A stretch of DNA of 64,000 bases from Rhizobium rosettiformans. GTDB lineage: Bacteria > Pseudomonadota > Alphaproteobacteria > Rhizobiales > Rhizobiaceae. Positions 28,544 through 38,667 of this stretch are shown here, piece after piece. How positions within the stretch are numbered: position 1 is the first letter of the stretch; every line of letters begins with the position of its first letter. The stretch lies in the NCBI RefSeq assembly GCF_016806065.1, contig NZ_CP032405.1:1702001-1766000 (forward strand), written 5' to 3'. The notes under the pieces were generated by a model. The model saw only the letters and a program-made list of their open reading frames with translations. It did no database searches and was not told the origin of the DNA. Position numbers and translations under genes: made by a program.

Positions 28544-29662
28544 ATGCGCCTTGCAGTCTACAACGTCGAGAACCTGTTTGATCGCGCCAAGGCGATGAAC
28601 CTGGAGACCTGGGAGGACGGCCGCCCCGTCCTCGAGAAATTCGCCGCTTTGAACGCCTTGCTCGGCGAGGTTAGCTATACGCCTGCTGACCGCAGGAAGA
28701 TGGCGGATCTGATTGTCGAGCTCGGAATGGAAAAGAGCGACACCGGACCCTTTGTCATTTTGCGCCGGAATCGCGGCGGCCTGCTGAAACGGCCGAGCAC
28801 GGGCGGCGTCGAGATCACAGCGTCTGGTCGCGCCGATTGGGTCGGCTCGCTCGAACTGCGCGACGAACCAATCAACGAACACGCCATGCGCAACACCGCG
28901 AGCGTGATCCGCGACCTGAAGGCGGACGTGCTGGGCGTGGTCGAAGCGGAAAGCCGCCCCGTGCTCAAGGCCTTCAGCGACGAGGTTCTCGCCTCGATCG
29001 GAGGCACACCGTTTCGCCACGTGATGCTGATCGATGGCAATGACGAGCGCGGCATCGATGTCGGCCTGATGTCCGGCCCACAATTTCCGATCGGCCGGAT
29101 GCGCAGCCATGTCGACGACCGGCTATCCGATGGCAGCGACCGCATCACCTTTTCCCGCGACTGCCCGGAATTCGAGGTGACGACCGCAAGCGGCAACAGG
29201 TTGCTGGTGATGGTCAACCACTTCAAGAGCAAGGGTTTCGGCGGCAAGGCCGAGTCCGACCGGCGCCGCAAGGCCCAGGCGACGCGCGTTGCCGAGATCG
29301 TTAAGGAGCGCATCGCCGAGGGCTGGGATTATGTCGCTGTCATCGGCGACCTCAATGATACGCCCGACAGCGATCCCCTGAGTCCGCTCCTCAAGCATGG
29401 CGGCATGACCGATGCCTTCACTCATCCGGCTTTCGACGATGGTGGCTACAAGGGCACCTATGGCCTCTGCAATCCGGGCAACAAGATCGACTATCTGCTG
29501 CTCTCGCCGAACCTCATCGACAAGGTGGAAAAGGGCGGAGTGATCCGCACCGGCATGTGGCCGGGATCGAGGCCGAAGCGCTGGGACACATACGAGGAAC
29601 TGAAGAGGCCGCAGGACGCGGCCTCCGATCACGCGGCACTGTGGGTCGATCTCGACATTTAA
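28544..29662 (+). CDS. endonuclease/exonuclease/phosphatase-fold protein
   Basis: A 372-residue EEP-superfamily enzyme with the full set of metal and catalytic motifs: YNVENLF near residue 6, VVEAE near 131, DVGLMS near 169, VNHFKSKG near 224, IGDLND near 267, IDYLLLS near 315 and SDHAAL near 360. An insertion of about 70 residues follows the first motif. GGGAGG precedes the ATG. It lacks a signal peptide and membrane segments, so it is cytoplasmic; whether it cleaves nucleic acid or a phosphoester is open. Confidence 0.88.
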   Translation: MRLAVYNVENLFDRAKAMNLETWEDGRPVLEKFAALNALLGEVSYTPADRRKMADLIVELGMEKSDTGPFVILRRNRGGLLKRPSTGGVEITASGRADWVGSLELRDEPINEHAMRNTASVIRDLKADVLGVVEAESRPVLKAFSDEVLASIGGTPFRHVMLIDGNDERGIDVGLMSGPQFPIGRMRSHVDDRLSDGSDRITFSRDCPEFEVTTASGNRLLVMVNHFKSKGFGGKAESDRRRKAQATRVAEIVKERIAEGWDYVAVIGDLNDTPDSDPLSPLLKHGGMTDAFTHPAFDDGGYKGTYGLCNPGNKIDYLLLSPNLIDKVEKGGVIRTGMWPGSRPKRWDTYEELKRPQDAASDHAALWVDLDI

Positions 29663-29672
29663 TGCACTGCCC

Positions 29673-30923
29673 TCAGGCCCATTCGCCCTGACGCATGACC
29701 GGCACCTTCGAACCATCCGCACGGATGCCGTCGATATCCACCTTGTCCGAGCCGATCATCCAGTCGATGTGGATGAGCGAGGAATTGCCGCCTTGCGCCT
29801 TGATCTGCTCTTGGCTGAGCGAGGCGCCGTCCAGGAAGCACTTCGAATAGCACTGGCCAAGCGCGATGTGGCAGGAGGCATTTTCGTCGAACAGCGTGTT
29901 GTAGAACAAGACGCCCGAGGCCGAGATCGGCGATGAATGCGGCACGAGCGCCACTTCGCCGAGGCGCCGCGCACCCTCGTCGGTGTCGAGCACCTTGTTG
30001 AGCACGGCCTCGCCCTTGGAAGCCTTGGCCTCGACGATCCGGCCACCTTCGAAACGCACCTGGATGTCGTCGATCAGGGTGCCCTGATGGCTGAGCGGCT
30101 TGGTCGAGGAGACATGGCCCTCCACCTTCAGCGCATGCGGCGTTGTGAAGACTTCCTCGGTCGGGATGTTCGGATTGCAGGTCACGCCGTTCTTCGCCGT
30201 TGAGGCGCCGCCATGCCATTCGTGGCCGTCCGCAAGACCGACAGTGAGATCCGTGCCGGGGCCGGTGAAATGCAACGCTGCAAAACGCTCGCCATTCAGC
30301 CAGGTCGACCGCTTCTTGAGTTCGCCGTTGTGCTCGGCCCAGGCCGCGATTGGATCATCGCGATCGACGCGCGACGCGGCAAAGATGGCATCCGCCAGCT
30401 TGCGCACGGCCTCTTCGATCGGCATGTCAGGGAAAACGAGCTTCGCCCAGGACGGGTTGGGATAGGAGCAGATGTTCCAGTTGATGTCGAAATTGGAGAT
30501 ATGCTCGAGTGCCGGCTTGTAGGCGATCGAGGTCGCCTTGTTGGCGCGCCCCACCTTGGTCGGGTCTTCCTGCGACAGCAGCAACGGATTGTCGCCAGCG
30601 ATCGCAAGGCGCGCGGCGCCGTTCTCGTAAGCCTTGGCCATGCCATCAAAGAGCCAGTTCGGCGCCCGGTCGAAGCTTTCGTCATGACCGTGACGATAAC
30701 GGGCGAGCGTCGTCTCCTCGTCCGAGTAGAAGGTCGTAACCGTCGAGGCGCCCGCCTTATAGGCATGCGCCGTGATCAGCCGCACCAGCGGCACGGCGAC
30801 GAGCGGCGCGGTCAGCACCAAGTCCTGACCCTTCTGCAGCTGCAGCCCGACCTTGATCGCCACATCGGCGAGCTTGTCGAGTTTGGCGGGATCAATGGAG
30901 GCGGAGGAATCGGGGAGGGTCAT
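29673..30923 (-). CDS. M29-family aminopeptidase
   Basis: A 416-residue metallopeptidase of the AmpS/aminopeptidase T family. The metal-site segments are in order: NIPTEEVFTTP near residue 251, EVALVPH near 315, the His in DENASCHIALG near 345 and HIDWMIGSDKVDIDG near 382. N-terminal residues 10-130 form the substrate-side domain. It lacks an export signal. It is convergent with the EEP-fold gene with ten bases between stops, so it is transcribed independently. Confidence 0.93.
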   Translation of the reverse strand: MTLPDSSASIDPAKLDKLADVAIKVGLQLQKGQDLVLTAPLVAVPLVRLITAHAYKAGASTVTTFYSDEETTLARYRHGHDESFDRAPNWLFDGMAKAYENGAARLAIAGDNPLLLSQEDPTKVGRANKATSIAYKPALEHISNFDINWNICSYPNPSWAKLVFPDMPIEEAVRKLADAIFAASRVDRDDPIAAWAEHNGELKKRSTWLNGERFAALHFTGPGTDLTVGLADGHEWHGGASTAKNGVTCNPNIPTEEVFTTPHALKVEGHVSSTKPLSHQGTLIDDIQVRFEGGRIVEAKASKGEAVLNKVLDTDEGARRLGEVALVPHSSPISASGVLFYNTLFDENASCHIALGQCYSKCFLDGASLSQEQIKAQGGNSSLIHIDWMIGSDKVDIDGIRADGSKVPVMRQGEWA

Positions 30924-30995
30924 CGGGCATTCCTGTGTTGATTGTCACGCCAGACTTAAGGGGAAAGATGGCGAAGTCCAGACCATGGGCAAAGG

Positions 30996-31469
30996 TCAGG
31001 CCATTAGCGGCGCCGCGATCGCGCCAAGCGCCTTCAGCGCATCCTGCGGCGAGAGCCGCACCTGCAATCCGCGCTGCCCGCCATTCATGTAGACGAGCGC
31101 CTCGTCCATGGCTGATATCTCGATAGCCGTCGGCACCTGCTTCTTCTGGCCGAAGGGGCTGATGCCGCCGACGACGAAGCCGGTGAGCTTTTCCGCATTG
31201 GCCGGTTTCATCATCGCCGCCGATTTGCCGCCGAAGGCGCTGGCGAGCTTCTTCATCGACACTTCCTTGTCGGAGGGCACGACCACGCAGACCGGCTTGC
31301 CATCGAGCTCGGCCATCAGCGTTTTCAGCACCCGCGATGGATGCTCGCCGATCGCTTCCGCCGCCTGCAGCCCGATGCGCTCGGCATTCGGGTCGTAGTC
31401 ATAGGCCACGGTGGTATAGGCCACACCGGCCTTGTCGAGAAACTGCGTGGCGCGGGTGGTCTTCGCCAT
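30996..31469 (-). CDS. YbaK-type Cys-tRNA(Pro) deacylase
   Basis: A 157-residue editing-domain protein: KTTRATQFLDKAGVAYTTVAYDY at the N-terminus, the catalytic lysine region VLKTLMAELDGKPVCVVVPSD near residues 47-67, and GGISPFGQKKQVPT near 99-112, all hallmarks of YbaK/EbsC. It hydrolyses Cys wrongly attached to tRNA-Pro. ATG 31469 gives the family N-terminus; the longer frame is not supported. Its start is four bases after the stop of the ArsC-like gene, so they form an operon. Confidence 0.93.
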   Translation of the reverse strand: MAKTTRATQFLDKAGVAYTTVAYDYDPNAERIGLQAAEAIGEHPSRVLKTLMAELDGKPVCVVVPSDKEVSMKKLASAFGGKSAAMMKPANAEKLTGFVVGGISPFGQKKQVPTAIEISAMDEALVYMNGGQRGLQVRLSPQDALKALGAIAAPLMA

Positions 31470-31473
31470 GCCA

Positions 31474-31824
31474 TCAGTCCTTGAAGGTCTGCTGATAGAT
31501 CTCCGGCTTGAACCCGATGGTGAGTTCTCCGTCCACATCGAGCACCGGCCGTTTGATCATCGACGGCTGCTTCAGCATCAACGCCTTGGCCTTGGCGGCA
31601 TCAAGCCCTTCCTTCTTGTCGTCGTCGAGCTTCTTAAATGTCGTGCCGGCCTTGTTGAGCAATACTTCCCAGCCAACCTTGCCGATCCAGCTGTCGAGGG
31701 TTGCCGCATCGATGCCCTTGGCCTTGTAGTCGTGGAAGTCATGCGCCACGCCATGCTCGTCGAGCCAGGTGCGCGCCTTCTTCATCGTGTCGCAGTTCTT
31801 GATGCCGTAGATGGTGATCGCCAT
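31474..31824 (-). CDS. ArsC/Spx-family reductase (YffB-like)
   Basis: A 116-residue thioredoxin-fold protein with MAITIYGIKNCDTMKKARTW, in which Cys11 is the only N-terminal cysteine, and the RPVLDVDGELTIGF segment near residue 92 that supplies the conserved Arg-Pro. This matches the YffB subgroup, thought to be glutathione-dependent thiol reductases, rather than genuine arsenate reductases. It precedes ybaK by a few bases. Confidence 0.9.
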   Translation of the reverse strand: MAITIYGIKNCDTMKKARTWLDEHGVAHDFHDYKAKGIDAATLDSWIGKVGWEVLLNKAGTTFKKLDDDKKEGLDAAKAKALMLKQPSMIKRPVLDVDGELTIGFKPEIYQQTFKD

Positions 31825-31998
31825 GGGCCGCTGGTCTCCTGTTCGTGACCGACGGATAGCAAGACGATCACATAGCTGGCAAGCCGACCGCGTGGCCTCG
31901 CTGTGCACCCGCTGGGTGTCTGTGCATCCCTACATGAAACGGGTTGATCGTTCGCCCCGATCGGGCCAACCTGCACCGTCAGGAGAGGATGCTTGATC

Positions 31999-32559
31999 AT
32001 GGCGACCAACCACGTTTTTGCGGTGTTCGAAACAAGGAGCGGCACCTGTGCGATCGCCTGGACCGATGCGGGCATTTGCGGCTTTCATCTACCGGGTGAC
32101 GAGCCGGAGCAGGCAGAGCGCGCTATTCGCCGGCGTTTTGCGGCTGCGGAGCGCGCGTCTCCGACCATGGACATCGCGGTAGTCATCGATCGTGTGCGAG
32201 GCTACTTTGAAGGTGAACGCAGCGACTTCTCCGACCTGCCTCTCGACCTCTCTGCCCAGACGGATCTGTTCCGGCAGATCTATCTCGCCACCCGCCGTCT
32301 CGGCTGGGGGAGCACCACGACCTATGGCGGTCTCGCTGGGGCACTGGAACTTGGGCCGGCGGACGCCTGGACGATCGGCCAGGCCATGGCCAAGAACCCG
32401 ATCCCGCTGATCATTCCCTGCCACCGGGTTCTGGCGGCGGGTCGCAAGATCGGTGGCTTTTCCGCCCCCGGCGGATCGGACTCCAAGCAGCGTATGCTGG
32501 AGCTGGAAGGTGTCGAATTGCCCGACACGACCCCGGCCCAGCAGTCTTTCGGCTTCTGA
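31999..32559 (+). CDS. methylated-DNA--protein-cysteine methyltransferase
   Basis: A 186-residue suicide alkyltransferase that removes O6-alkyl groups from guanine. The active-site motif is IPCHRV near residue 137, preceded by the DNA-binding helix region (GLAGALELGPADAWTIGQAMAKNP) and followed by GGFSAPGGSDSKQRMLELE. AGGAGAGG at 31981-31988 supports ATG 31999 rather than the upstream TTG. It may be Ogt rather than the C-terminal Ada type; there is no Ada N-domain. Confidence 0.93.
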   Translation: MATNHVFAVFETRSGTCAIAWTDAGICGFHLPGDEPEQAERAIRRRFAAAERASPTMDIAVVIDRVRGYFEGERSDFSDLPLDLSAQTDLFRQIYLATRRLGWGSTTTYGGLAGALELGPADAWTIGQAMAKNPIPLIIPCHRVLAAGRKIGGFSAPGGSDSKQRMLELEGVELPDTTPAQQSFGF

Positions 32560-32571
32560 GAAGGGGCCAAG

Positions 32572-32601
32572 AAAAAAAACGGAGGGCGATGGCCCTCCGT
32601 T
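32572..32601 (-). terminator. rho-independent terminator of guaA
   Basis: A perfect ten-base-pair stem (32578-32587 with 32592-32601) is followed on the minus strand by a run of T (A-run 32572-32579 on the plus strand). It terminates guaA and may weakly affect the convergent alkyltransferase gene. Confidence 0.9.
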
Positions 32602-32633
32602 CTATTGGCGTTGTCAGAGTTAAGGCGCCTGCC

Positions 32634-34196
<1,563 letters not shown>

Positions 34197-34304
34197 GGCG
34201 AGCCTTTAAAGAAAAAGGCGCCCTGTTTCAATGGCAGATCGCCCAGAGAATCTCGAATTTTTGTGCAGCCTCTCAGCAGAGGGGAGGTTGCTTCGGCGGG
34301 CTGA

Positions 34305-34787
34305 TCACCGTGTTGGCCGGCAATATACGAGCTTCTTCCACGAAACCCGTTGTTTGCCTTGCCATTCATATCTCTGGACGTCGACACCCGATTTATGACT
34401 GACGTCCGTGATGATGTTTTCGGTTGTCGGACGCCCCTGAACCTCCGCACATGCCTCTGTAAGGAGCTTGTCGATAAACGCCACCTTAGCCTCCATCGAC
34501 AGTTCGGACGCGTCGTCCGGCTTGTTGATGACGATTGTCAGATTCGGCCCATACTCCGCAACGCCGCTTTGCATGGCCGTCTGACTGACGAAGTAGGTCT
34601 TTCCATCGGGGCCGATAACTTCGCGTTCTCCGGAGCTTGGCAGCCGTTGAGTGTCTTGTGCGCGAGACCTCTCATGCTGTTTCAGCATTTCTTGGATCTC
34701 GGGCGGCAGTCTATTGTCAGCCCTCGATGCGCATCCGCCAAATACCAGGAGTGCAATGCTGGTCAGTGAGGCGACAAATGTCCGCAT
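34305..34787 (-). CDS. lipoprotein of unknown function
   Basis: A 160-residue protein with a type II signal: MRTFVASLTSIALLVFGGC, with lipobox-like FGGC and Cys19 as the lipidated residue. The mature part is hydrophilic and includes REVIGPDGKTYFVSQTAMQ and two further cysteines (EACAEVQ and VYCRPTR) that could form a disulfide. I do not recognise the family. The flanking DNA is somewhat richer in A+T than the neighbours, a weak hint of later acquisition. Confidence 0.65.
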   Translation of the reverse strand: MRTFVASLTSIALLVFGGCASRADNRLPPEIQEMLKQHERSRAQDTQRLPSSGEREVIGPDGKTYFVSQTAMQSGVAEYGPNLTIVINKPDDASELSMEAKVAFIDKLLTEACAEVQGRPTTENIITDVSHKSGVDVQRYEWQGKQRVSWKKLVYCRPTR

Positions 34788-34838
34788 TAAAGGCTGTCCC
34801 AGAAAGTGCTGAAAGAACTGAACGTATAGCGGTGCGGC

Positions 34839-35477
34839 TTAAAACCAGAAGACGCCGTCTTCAAGCGCTGTCTGCAGACCATCGACCGCCAGCGCCAGCT
34901 TCTTGTCGATGACGTGCAGATACTGCGTCCAGTCGTCGATATGGTTGACGTCGTCACGGCCATCCGAAATGCCGCGCAGCCCGATCAGCGGAATGTTGAA
35001 GCTCTGGCAGGCGCGCAGGATCGCGAAGGTCTCCATGTCGACCATCTGCGCATCGATTGATTGGTAGGCTACGCCTGAGACGACATTCGCCCCGGTCGAC
35101 AGCGTCGCCGTTGGAATGCCGGGGATGCGCAACGGTAGCTCGACGGAAACGGGGAGATCGAGAAACGGCGTCTTGCCCTTCTCAAAACCGAAGGCAGAGG
35201 CATCCATGTCGCGATAGGAGACGGCCGAGACCTGATAGATTTCCGCCTGTTCTAGTGTCGCCGATCCGGCCGAACCCAGCGAGACCACGAGATCCGGCAG
35301 GTCGTCGTGGCTCGACAGGCGGGCGAGTTCCTTGGTCAGGACAACGGCAGCCTCGACAGGTCCCACTCCGGTCATCAGCGGCGAGATGCGGGTGCGCAGG
35401 AAGACGCCGTATTCGGCATCCGCTGCCATCACGAAAAGCACGCTTTTGCCGGCGATCGGCTTCATCTCATAGGTCAT
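34839..35477 (-). CDS. MTA/SAH nucleosidase-type phosphorylase superfamily protein
   Basis: A 212-residue protein of the PNP/UDP superfamily. VVSLGSAGSAT near residue 63 is the phosphate/substrate loop, VDMETFAILRACQ near 146 carries the Met-Glu pair that binds ribose, and LRGISDGRDDVNH near 168 contains the catalytic Asp. It probably cleaves methylthioadenosine or S-adenosylhomocysteine, although it is shorter and diverged compared with MtnN. The ATG overlaps the thioesterase stop as ATGA. Confidence 0.82.
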   Translation of the reverse strand: MTYEMKPIAGKSVLFVMAADAEYGVFLRTRISPLMTGVGPVEAAVVLTKELARLSSHDDLPDLVVSLGSAGSATLEQAEIYQVSAVSYRDMDASAFGFEKGKTPFLDLPVSVELPLRIPGIPTATLSTGANVVSGVAYQSIDAQMVDMETFAILRACQSFNIPLIGLRGISDGRDDVNHIDDWTQYLHVIDKKLALAVDGLQTALEDGVFWF

Positions 35478-35923
35478 CCGGAAATGCCCTCGCGACCGCG
35501 GATCACCATCATCGTGCTGGTCATCGAGGCGATCAGCTTGGCCGGACCGTCTGTCAGCGCGTAGCCGCGTCCGTCTGCCACGATGATGTTGGAGCCGGGC
35601 TTGGTGATTTCGCCGCGAAACAGGAAGCGCTCGCCGCGCCCCGGCGACATCAGGTTCACCTTGAACTCGATGGTGAGCAGCGAGACTTCGGGCGTGGTCA
35701 CCGTATAGGCCGCATAGCTGCAGGCGGTATCGAGGGCGGCCGAGATCACGCCGGCATGCAGGAAACCATGCTGCTGGGTCAGCTTGCGGTCATAGTCGAG
35801 TTCGATCTCGACGACGCCGGGGCTAACGCTCGACAGTGAAGCCCCAAGCGTTTCCATGGCTCCCTGCCGCGCAAAACTCTGCCGAATCCGTGTTTCCACG
35901 GCTTCCTGATCGTAGTCCACCAT
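35474..35923 (-). CDS. PaaI-family hotdog thioesterase
   Basis: A 149-residue hotdog-fold protein with HGFLHAGVISAALDTACSYAAYT near residues 51-73, where the His-Gly and Asp are the usual catalytic-helix residues, and VSLLTIEFKVNLMSPGRGERF near 81-101. Such enzymes hydrolyse acyl-CoA. It is translationally coupled to the nucleosidase gene. No substrate clue beyond the family. Confidence 0.9.
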   Translation of the reverse strand: MVDYDQEAVETRIRQSFARQGAMETLGASLSSVSPGVVEIELDYDRKLTQQHGFLHAGVISAALDTACSYAAYTVTTPEVSLLTIEFKVNLMSPGRGERFLFRGEITKPGSNIIVADGRGYALTDGPAKLIASMTSTMMVIRGREGISG

Positions 35924-35990
35924 GCCTAGTCCCCTTCGGCGGCGAAAGTGGCACGGTCGTTCCGGGCAGGCAACCCGGCGACCGGCAAAT

Positions 35991-36452
35991 TCAGTTCAAC
36001 CAGGCGAGGCTGATATTGAGAATGCCGGCGAAGGTGACCCAGGCGAGATAGGGCACGAAGAGCAGCGTCGAGATTCGGTCGATCGGCCTCGCCTTGATCA
36101 TGAAGGCGATGATCGTCACCAGCATGCCCACGATGACGGCAAGCGCCAGTTCGGGGTTCTGCAGACCGAAAAAGGCCGGCGACCACATCAGGTTCAAGGC
36201 CATCTGGGCGAACCAGAGCTGCATGGCCGCCGATTTCGGCGCGCGCTGCCAGATCCGGGCGCCAGCCACGCCGATCAACACGTAGAGCGTCGTCCAGACC
36301 GGGCCGAAAAGCCAGGCGGGCGGGTTGAAGAACGGCTTTTCGAGCGACTGGTACCAGTCGCCGGGCGCATGGGTGAGGCCGGCGAGTAGCCCCGCGCCAA
36401 CGACGAAACCGATAAAGAGGATGTAGCTCAGGATCTTGGACATGCCAGGCAT
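35991..36452 (-). CDS. tspO: TspO/MBR tryptophan-rich sensory protein
   Basis: A 153-residue protein with five membrane helices and the TspO pattern: GDWYQSLEKPFFNPPAWLFGPVWTTLYVLIGVA near residues 31-63, LWFAQMALNLMWSPAFFG near 79-96, and PYLAWVTFAGILN near 134. Related proteins bind tetrapyrroles and influence stress responses. ATG 36452 is supported by AGGA upstream. It lies close to the end of the DUF1513 operon, on the same strand as it. Confidence 0.92.
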   Translation of the reverse strand: MPGMSKILSYILFIGFVVGAGLLAGLTHAPGDWYQSLEKPFFNPPAWLFGPVWTTLYVLIGVAGARIWQRAPKSAAMQLWFAQMALNLMWSPAFFGLQNPELALAVIVGMLVTIIAFMIKARPIDRISTLLFVPYLAWVTFAGILNISLAWLN

Positions 36453-36482
36453 CTAGGGCAATCCTTGCACTTCGGCCAGTCT

Positions 36483-37559
36483 TTAAAGCTGGATGATATG
36501 CTGGTCCCACGCGACTGGGTTCTTTCGGTCGAGAAAGTCGCCGCGATAGGAGGAGACGGCAAAGCTAGTCGGCGAGGGGGCAATGCCCGCTGCATCGGTA
36601 AGGACCGTTTCGGAAATCAGCCGTCCGTCCCTGCCGTCCAGCACGGCCCAGAGCCCGTTCTTCGGTGACGCGATACCGACGAGACCTTGCGCCTGGTTGA
36701 CCGCGATGGCACCGACATAATTACCCAGCCGGTCGGTCGTTTCGTCGGGCAGATCGACGAAGGAAATCGGCGCGCCCTTGGCAAAATGCCCGACCAGCGG
36801 CGGCCGGTCGGTGCGCGGCCCTTCATACTGGCAGGCAAACCAGATCCGACCATCTAGTGCTACATCGAGGTGACGCGTGGAAAGCTGCTTGAGATCCGGC
36901 GGCAGCACATGCTTCTCGATCAGCGCCCCGGTCGTGGCATCGGCCAGAACCAGCGAGGGCTCCATGTGGTCGAGATTGCGCTTGGTGCGGCCAAAATCCG
37001 GATGCGTCTCGATCCCGCCATTGGCGATGACCAGAAGCCCGTCCGCCGTGACGGTGATGTCATGCGTGCCGATGCCATGGGCCGGAACCTCGCCCACCCG
37101 CTCGAAGCCGGAGAGGCAATCATAGATCCCGATCACGCCGGCATTGGCATCGAAGTCGTTTTCGCTGGCATAAAAGAGCCGGCCATCGGGCGAAAAGGCG
37201 CCGTGGCCGAAATAGTGTCGGCCTTCCGCAGCGGCGATGATGCGGGGCTCCACGGATTTTTTGGCGTCGAAGATGACGGCGAAGGTCCCGGGCCGCCTTG
37301 CAAAGGCAACCGAAAGCCCGTTTGCAGCGCTATGGCAAAGGCCGTGAATACGACCGGGCAGGGCGATCTCGTCGATCAGTGTGCCCGCCTCGCTGACGAG
37401 GCCGATCGCGAAGCTGCCGTCGGGGCGCTTCAGGCCGCTGGCATAGACCGCATCCGTGCGCTCAAGCGCAAAGGCCGACCGTGCGCCAAGCCCCGTCACG
37501 AAGGCAAGCCCTGCGGAGCGCAGAAAGGCACGACGATCGATGAGCGGCGTGGATATCAT
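36483..37559 (-). CDS. DUF1513 beta-propeller-like exported protein
   Basis: A 358-residue protein with a twin-arginine-like start (DRRAFLRSAGLAFVTGLGARSAFA) and a repetitive beta-rich body: HYFGHGAFSPDGRLFYASEND near residue 103, GIGTHDITVTADGLLVIANGG near 145 and RHLDVALDGRIWFACQYEG near 220. This fits DUF1513, which is known almost entirely from operons with imelysin and diheme oxidoreductase genes. The start is two bases after the second imelysin stop, as the fourth operon gene. Function is unknown. Confidence 0.88.
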   Translation of the reverse strand: MISTPLIDRRAFLRSAGLAFVTGLGARSAFALERTDAVYASGLKRPDGSFAIGLVSEAGTLIDEIALPGRIHGLCHSAANGLSVAFARRPGTFAVIFDAKKSVEPRIIAAAEGRHYFGHGAFSPDGRLFYASENDFDANAGVIGIYDCLSGFERVGEVPAHGIGTHDITVTADGLLVIANGGIETHPDFGRTKRNLDHMEPSLVLADATTGALIEKHVLPPDLKQLSTRHLDVALDGRIWFACQYEGPRTDRPPLVGHFAKGAPISFVDLPDETTDRLGNYVGAIAVNQAQGLVGIASPKNGLWAVLDGRDGRLISETVLTDAAGIAPSPTSFAVSSYRGDFLDRKNPVAWDQHIIQL

Positions 37560-37560
37560 C

Positions 37561-38667
37561 TCAGTCGCCGTCGGAGAACGAGAAGCCGGCGGCAAGCCCG
37601 ATGCCGCCACCGAGATCGTTGTTGAGACGGAGGATCAGGTCGCGACTGTTGAGCAGCAGGAAGTCGAGCTTGGCGATCTGCGCCGGATCCTCGAAGACCT
37701 TCGCCACATCCGGCTTGATGTCGGCCGACACGCGCGAGAGGGACCGTGCGACGAAGTCCGTCGAGGAGACGACCGAGCGATTGCCATCGGCCAGAAGCTC
37801 GACCATGCCCGAGGTGTCGAGCAGCGCGCGCACAGCCTCGATATTGACGGTGATGGAGCGGAAGGTATTGCCAGAACGCCAGTAGATCGCCTGGCGCGGC
37901 AAGGCTTTCTTGGGGTCGCCCTTGTAGAATTGCTCGATGCGCTGGTCGCGGATCGTCTCGGCCGCATGCACGAGCACGCCGAGCAACTCCTTGGCGACTT
38001 CCGCCTCGTCGCGGTAGAGCGGACTGTCGGGCCCCGGTGCCTTCCAGGCGGCGGCCACACCGTCCGGCGCATCCCAGGCGGCGGAGAGCTCCGAGCCTAG
38101 GCGCGTGAGGTTGGCCGCAATCGCCGTGCCATACTGGCAGCGGTAATTGCCTTCGGTAGTTGTGAGCACCTCGGAGCCGGTGCCGAACAATACGAATTCC
38201 AGCGCGCCGAGCCCCTGCATGGCGACGCTCTTACCCTTCAGTGTCTCAACCGAGGTGACGCTTGGATCGGGCTTGGCAAGGGCTGCCTGGACCTGCTTCA
38301 GCCCGGTACCCTTGCGATCAGGGAAGAACAGGATGCGCTCGAAGCGGTTGTCGTCGAGTACAGGGCCGACGCGGACGATCTCGATGCGCGACCAGGCTTC
38401 GACGAGATCGCCGAAGGTCGACTGCGCATTCAAGAGGTTCTCGGTCGAATGCGCCTCGCACAGCATGGCCATGGATTCCTCCATGGTCGCAGCCTCTTCG
38501 GTGAAATGGCGGTAGCCGGGACGGATGAAACCGTCGACGGCTCGGGCCATCACGGCTGGCACCTTGGCGGCGTCAAGCACGCCAACGGTCGAGTTCGATT
38601 CCTGCGCCAGGGCTGGCAGTGGCAGCAACATCGTGGAGAGAAGGACAAGGCGCGTGAAAAACCGCAT
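37561..38667 (-). CDS. imelysin-family periplasmic protein (second copy)
   Basis: A 368-residue exported protein (signal MRFFTRLVLLSTMLLPLPALA) of the imelysin family. The characteristic GxHxxE motif is degenerate here: the matching segment reads MQGLGALEFVLFGTGSE near residue 157, with Gly in place of His. Imelysins belong to the iron-regulated IrpA/EfeO-like group and are thought to help iron acquisition, not proteolysis. Its ATG overlaps the diheme oxidoreductase stop by one base. Confidence 0.88.
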   Translation of the reverse strand: MRFFTRLVLLSTMLLPLPALAQESNSTVGVLDAAKVPAVMARAVDGFIRPGYRHFTEEAATMEESMAMLCEAHSTENLLNAQSTFGDLVEAWSRIEIVRVGPVLDDNRFERILFFPDRKGTGLKQVQAALAKPDPSVTSVETLKGKSVAMQGLGALEFVLFGTGSEVLTTTEGNYRCQYGTAIAANLTRLGSELSAAWDAPDGVAAAWKAPGPDSPLYRDEAEVAKELLGVLVHAAETIRDQRIEQFYKGDPKKALPRQAIYWRSGNTFRSITVNIEAVRALLDTSGMVELLADGNRSVVSSTDFVARSLSRVSADIKPDVAKVFEDPAQIAKLDFLLLNSRDLILRLNNDLGGGIGLAAGFSFSDGD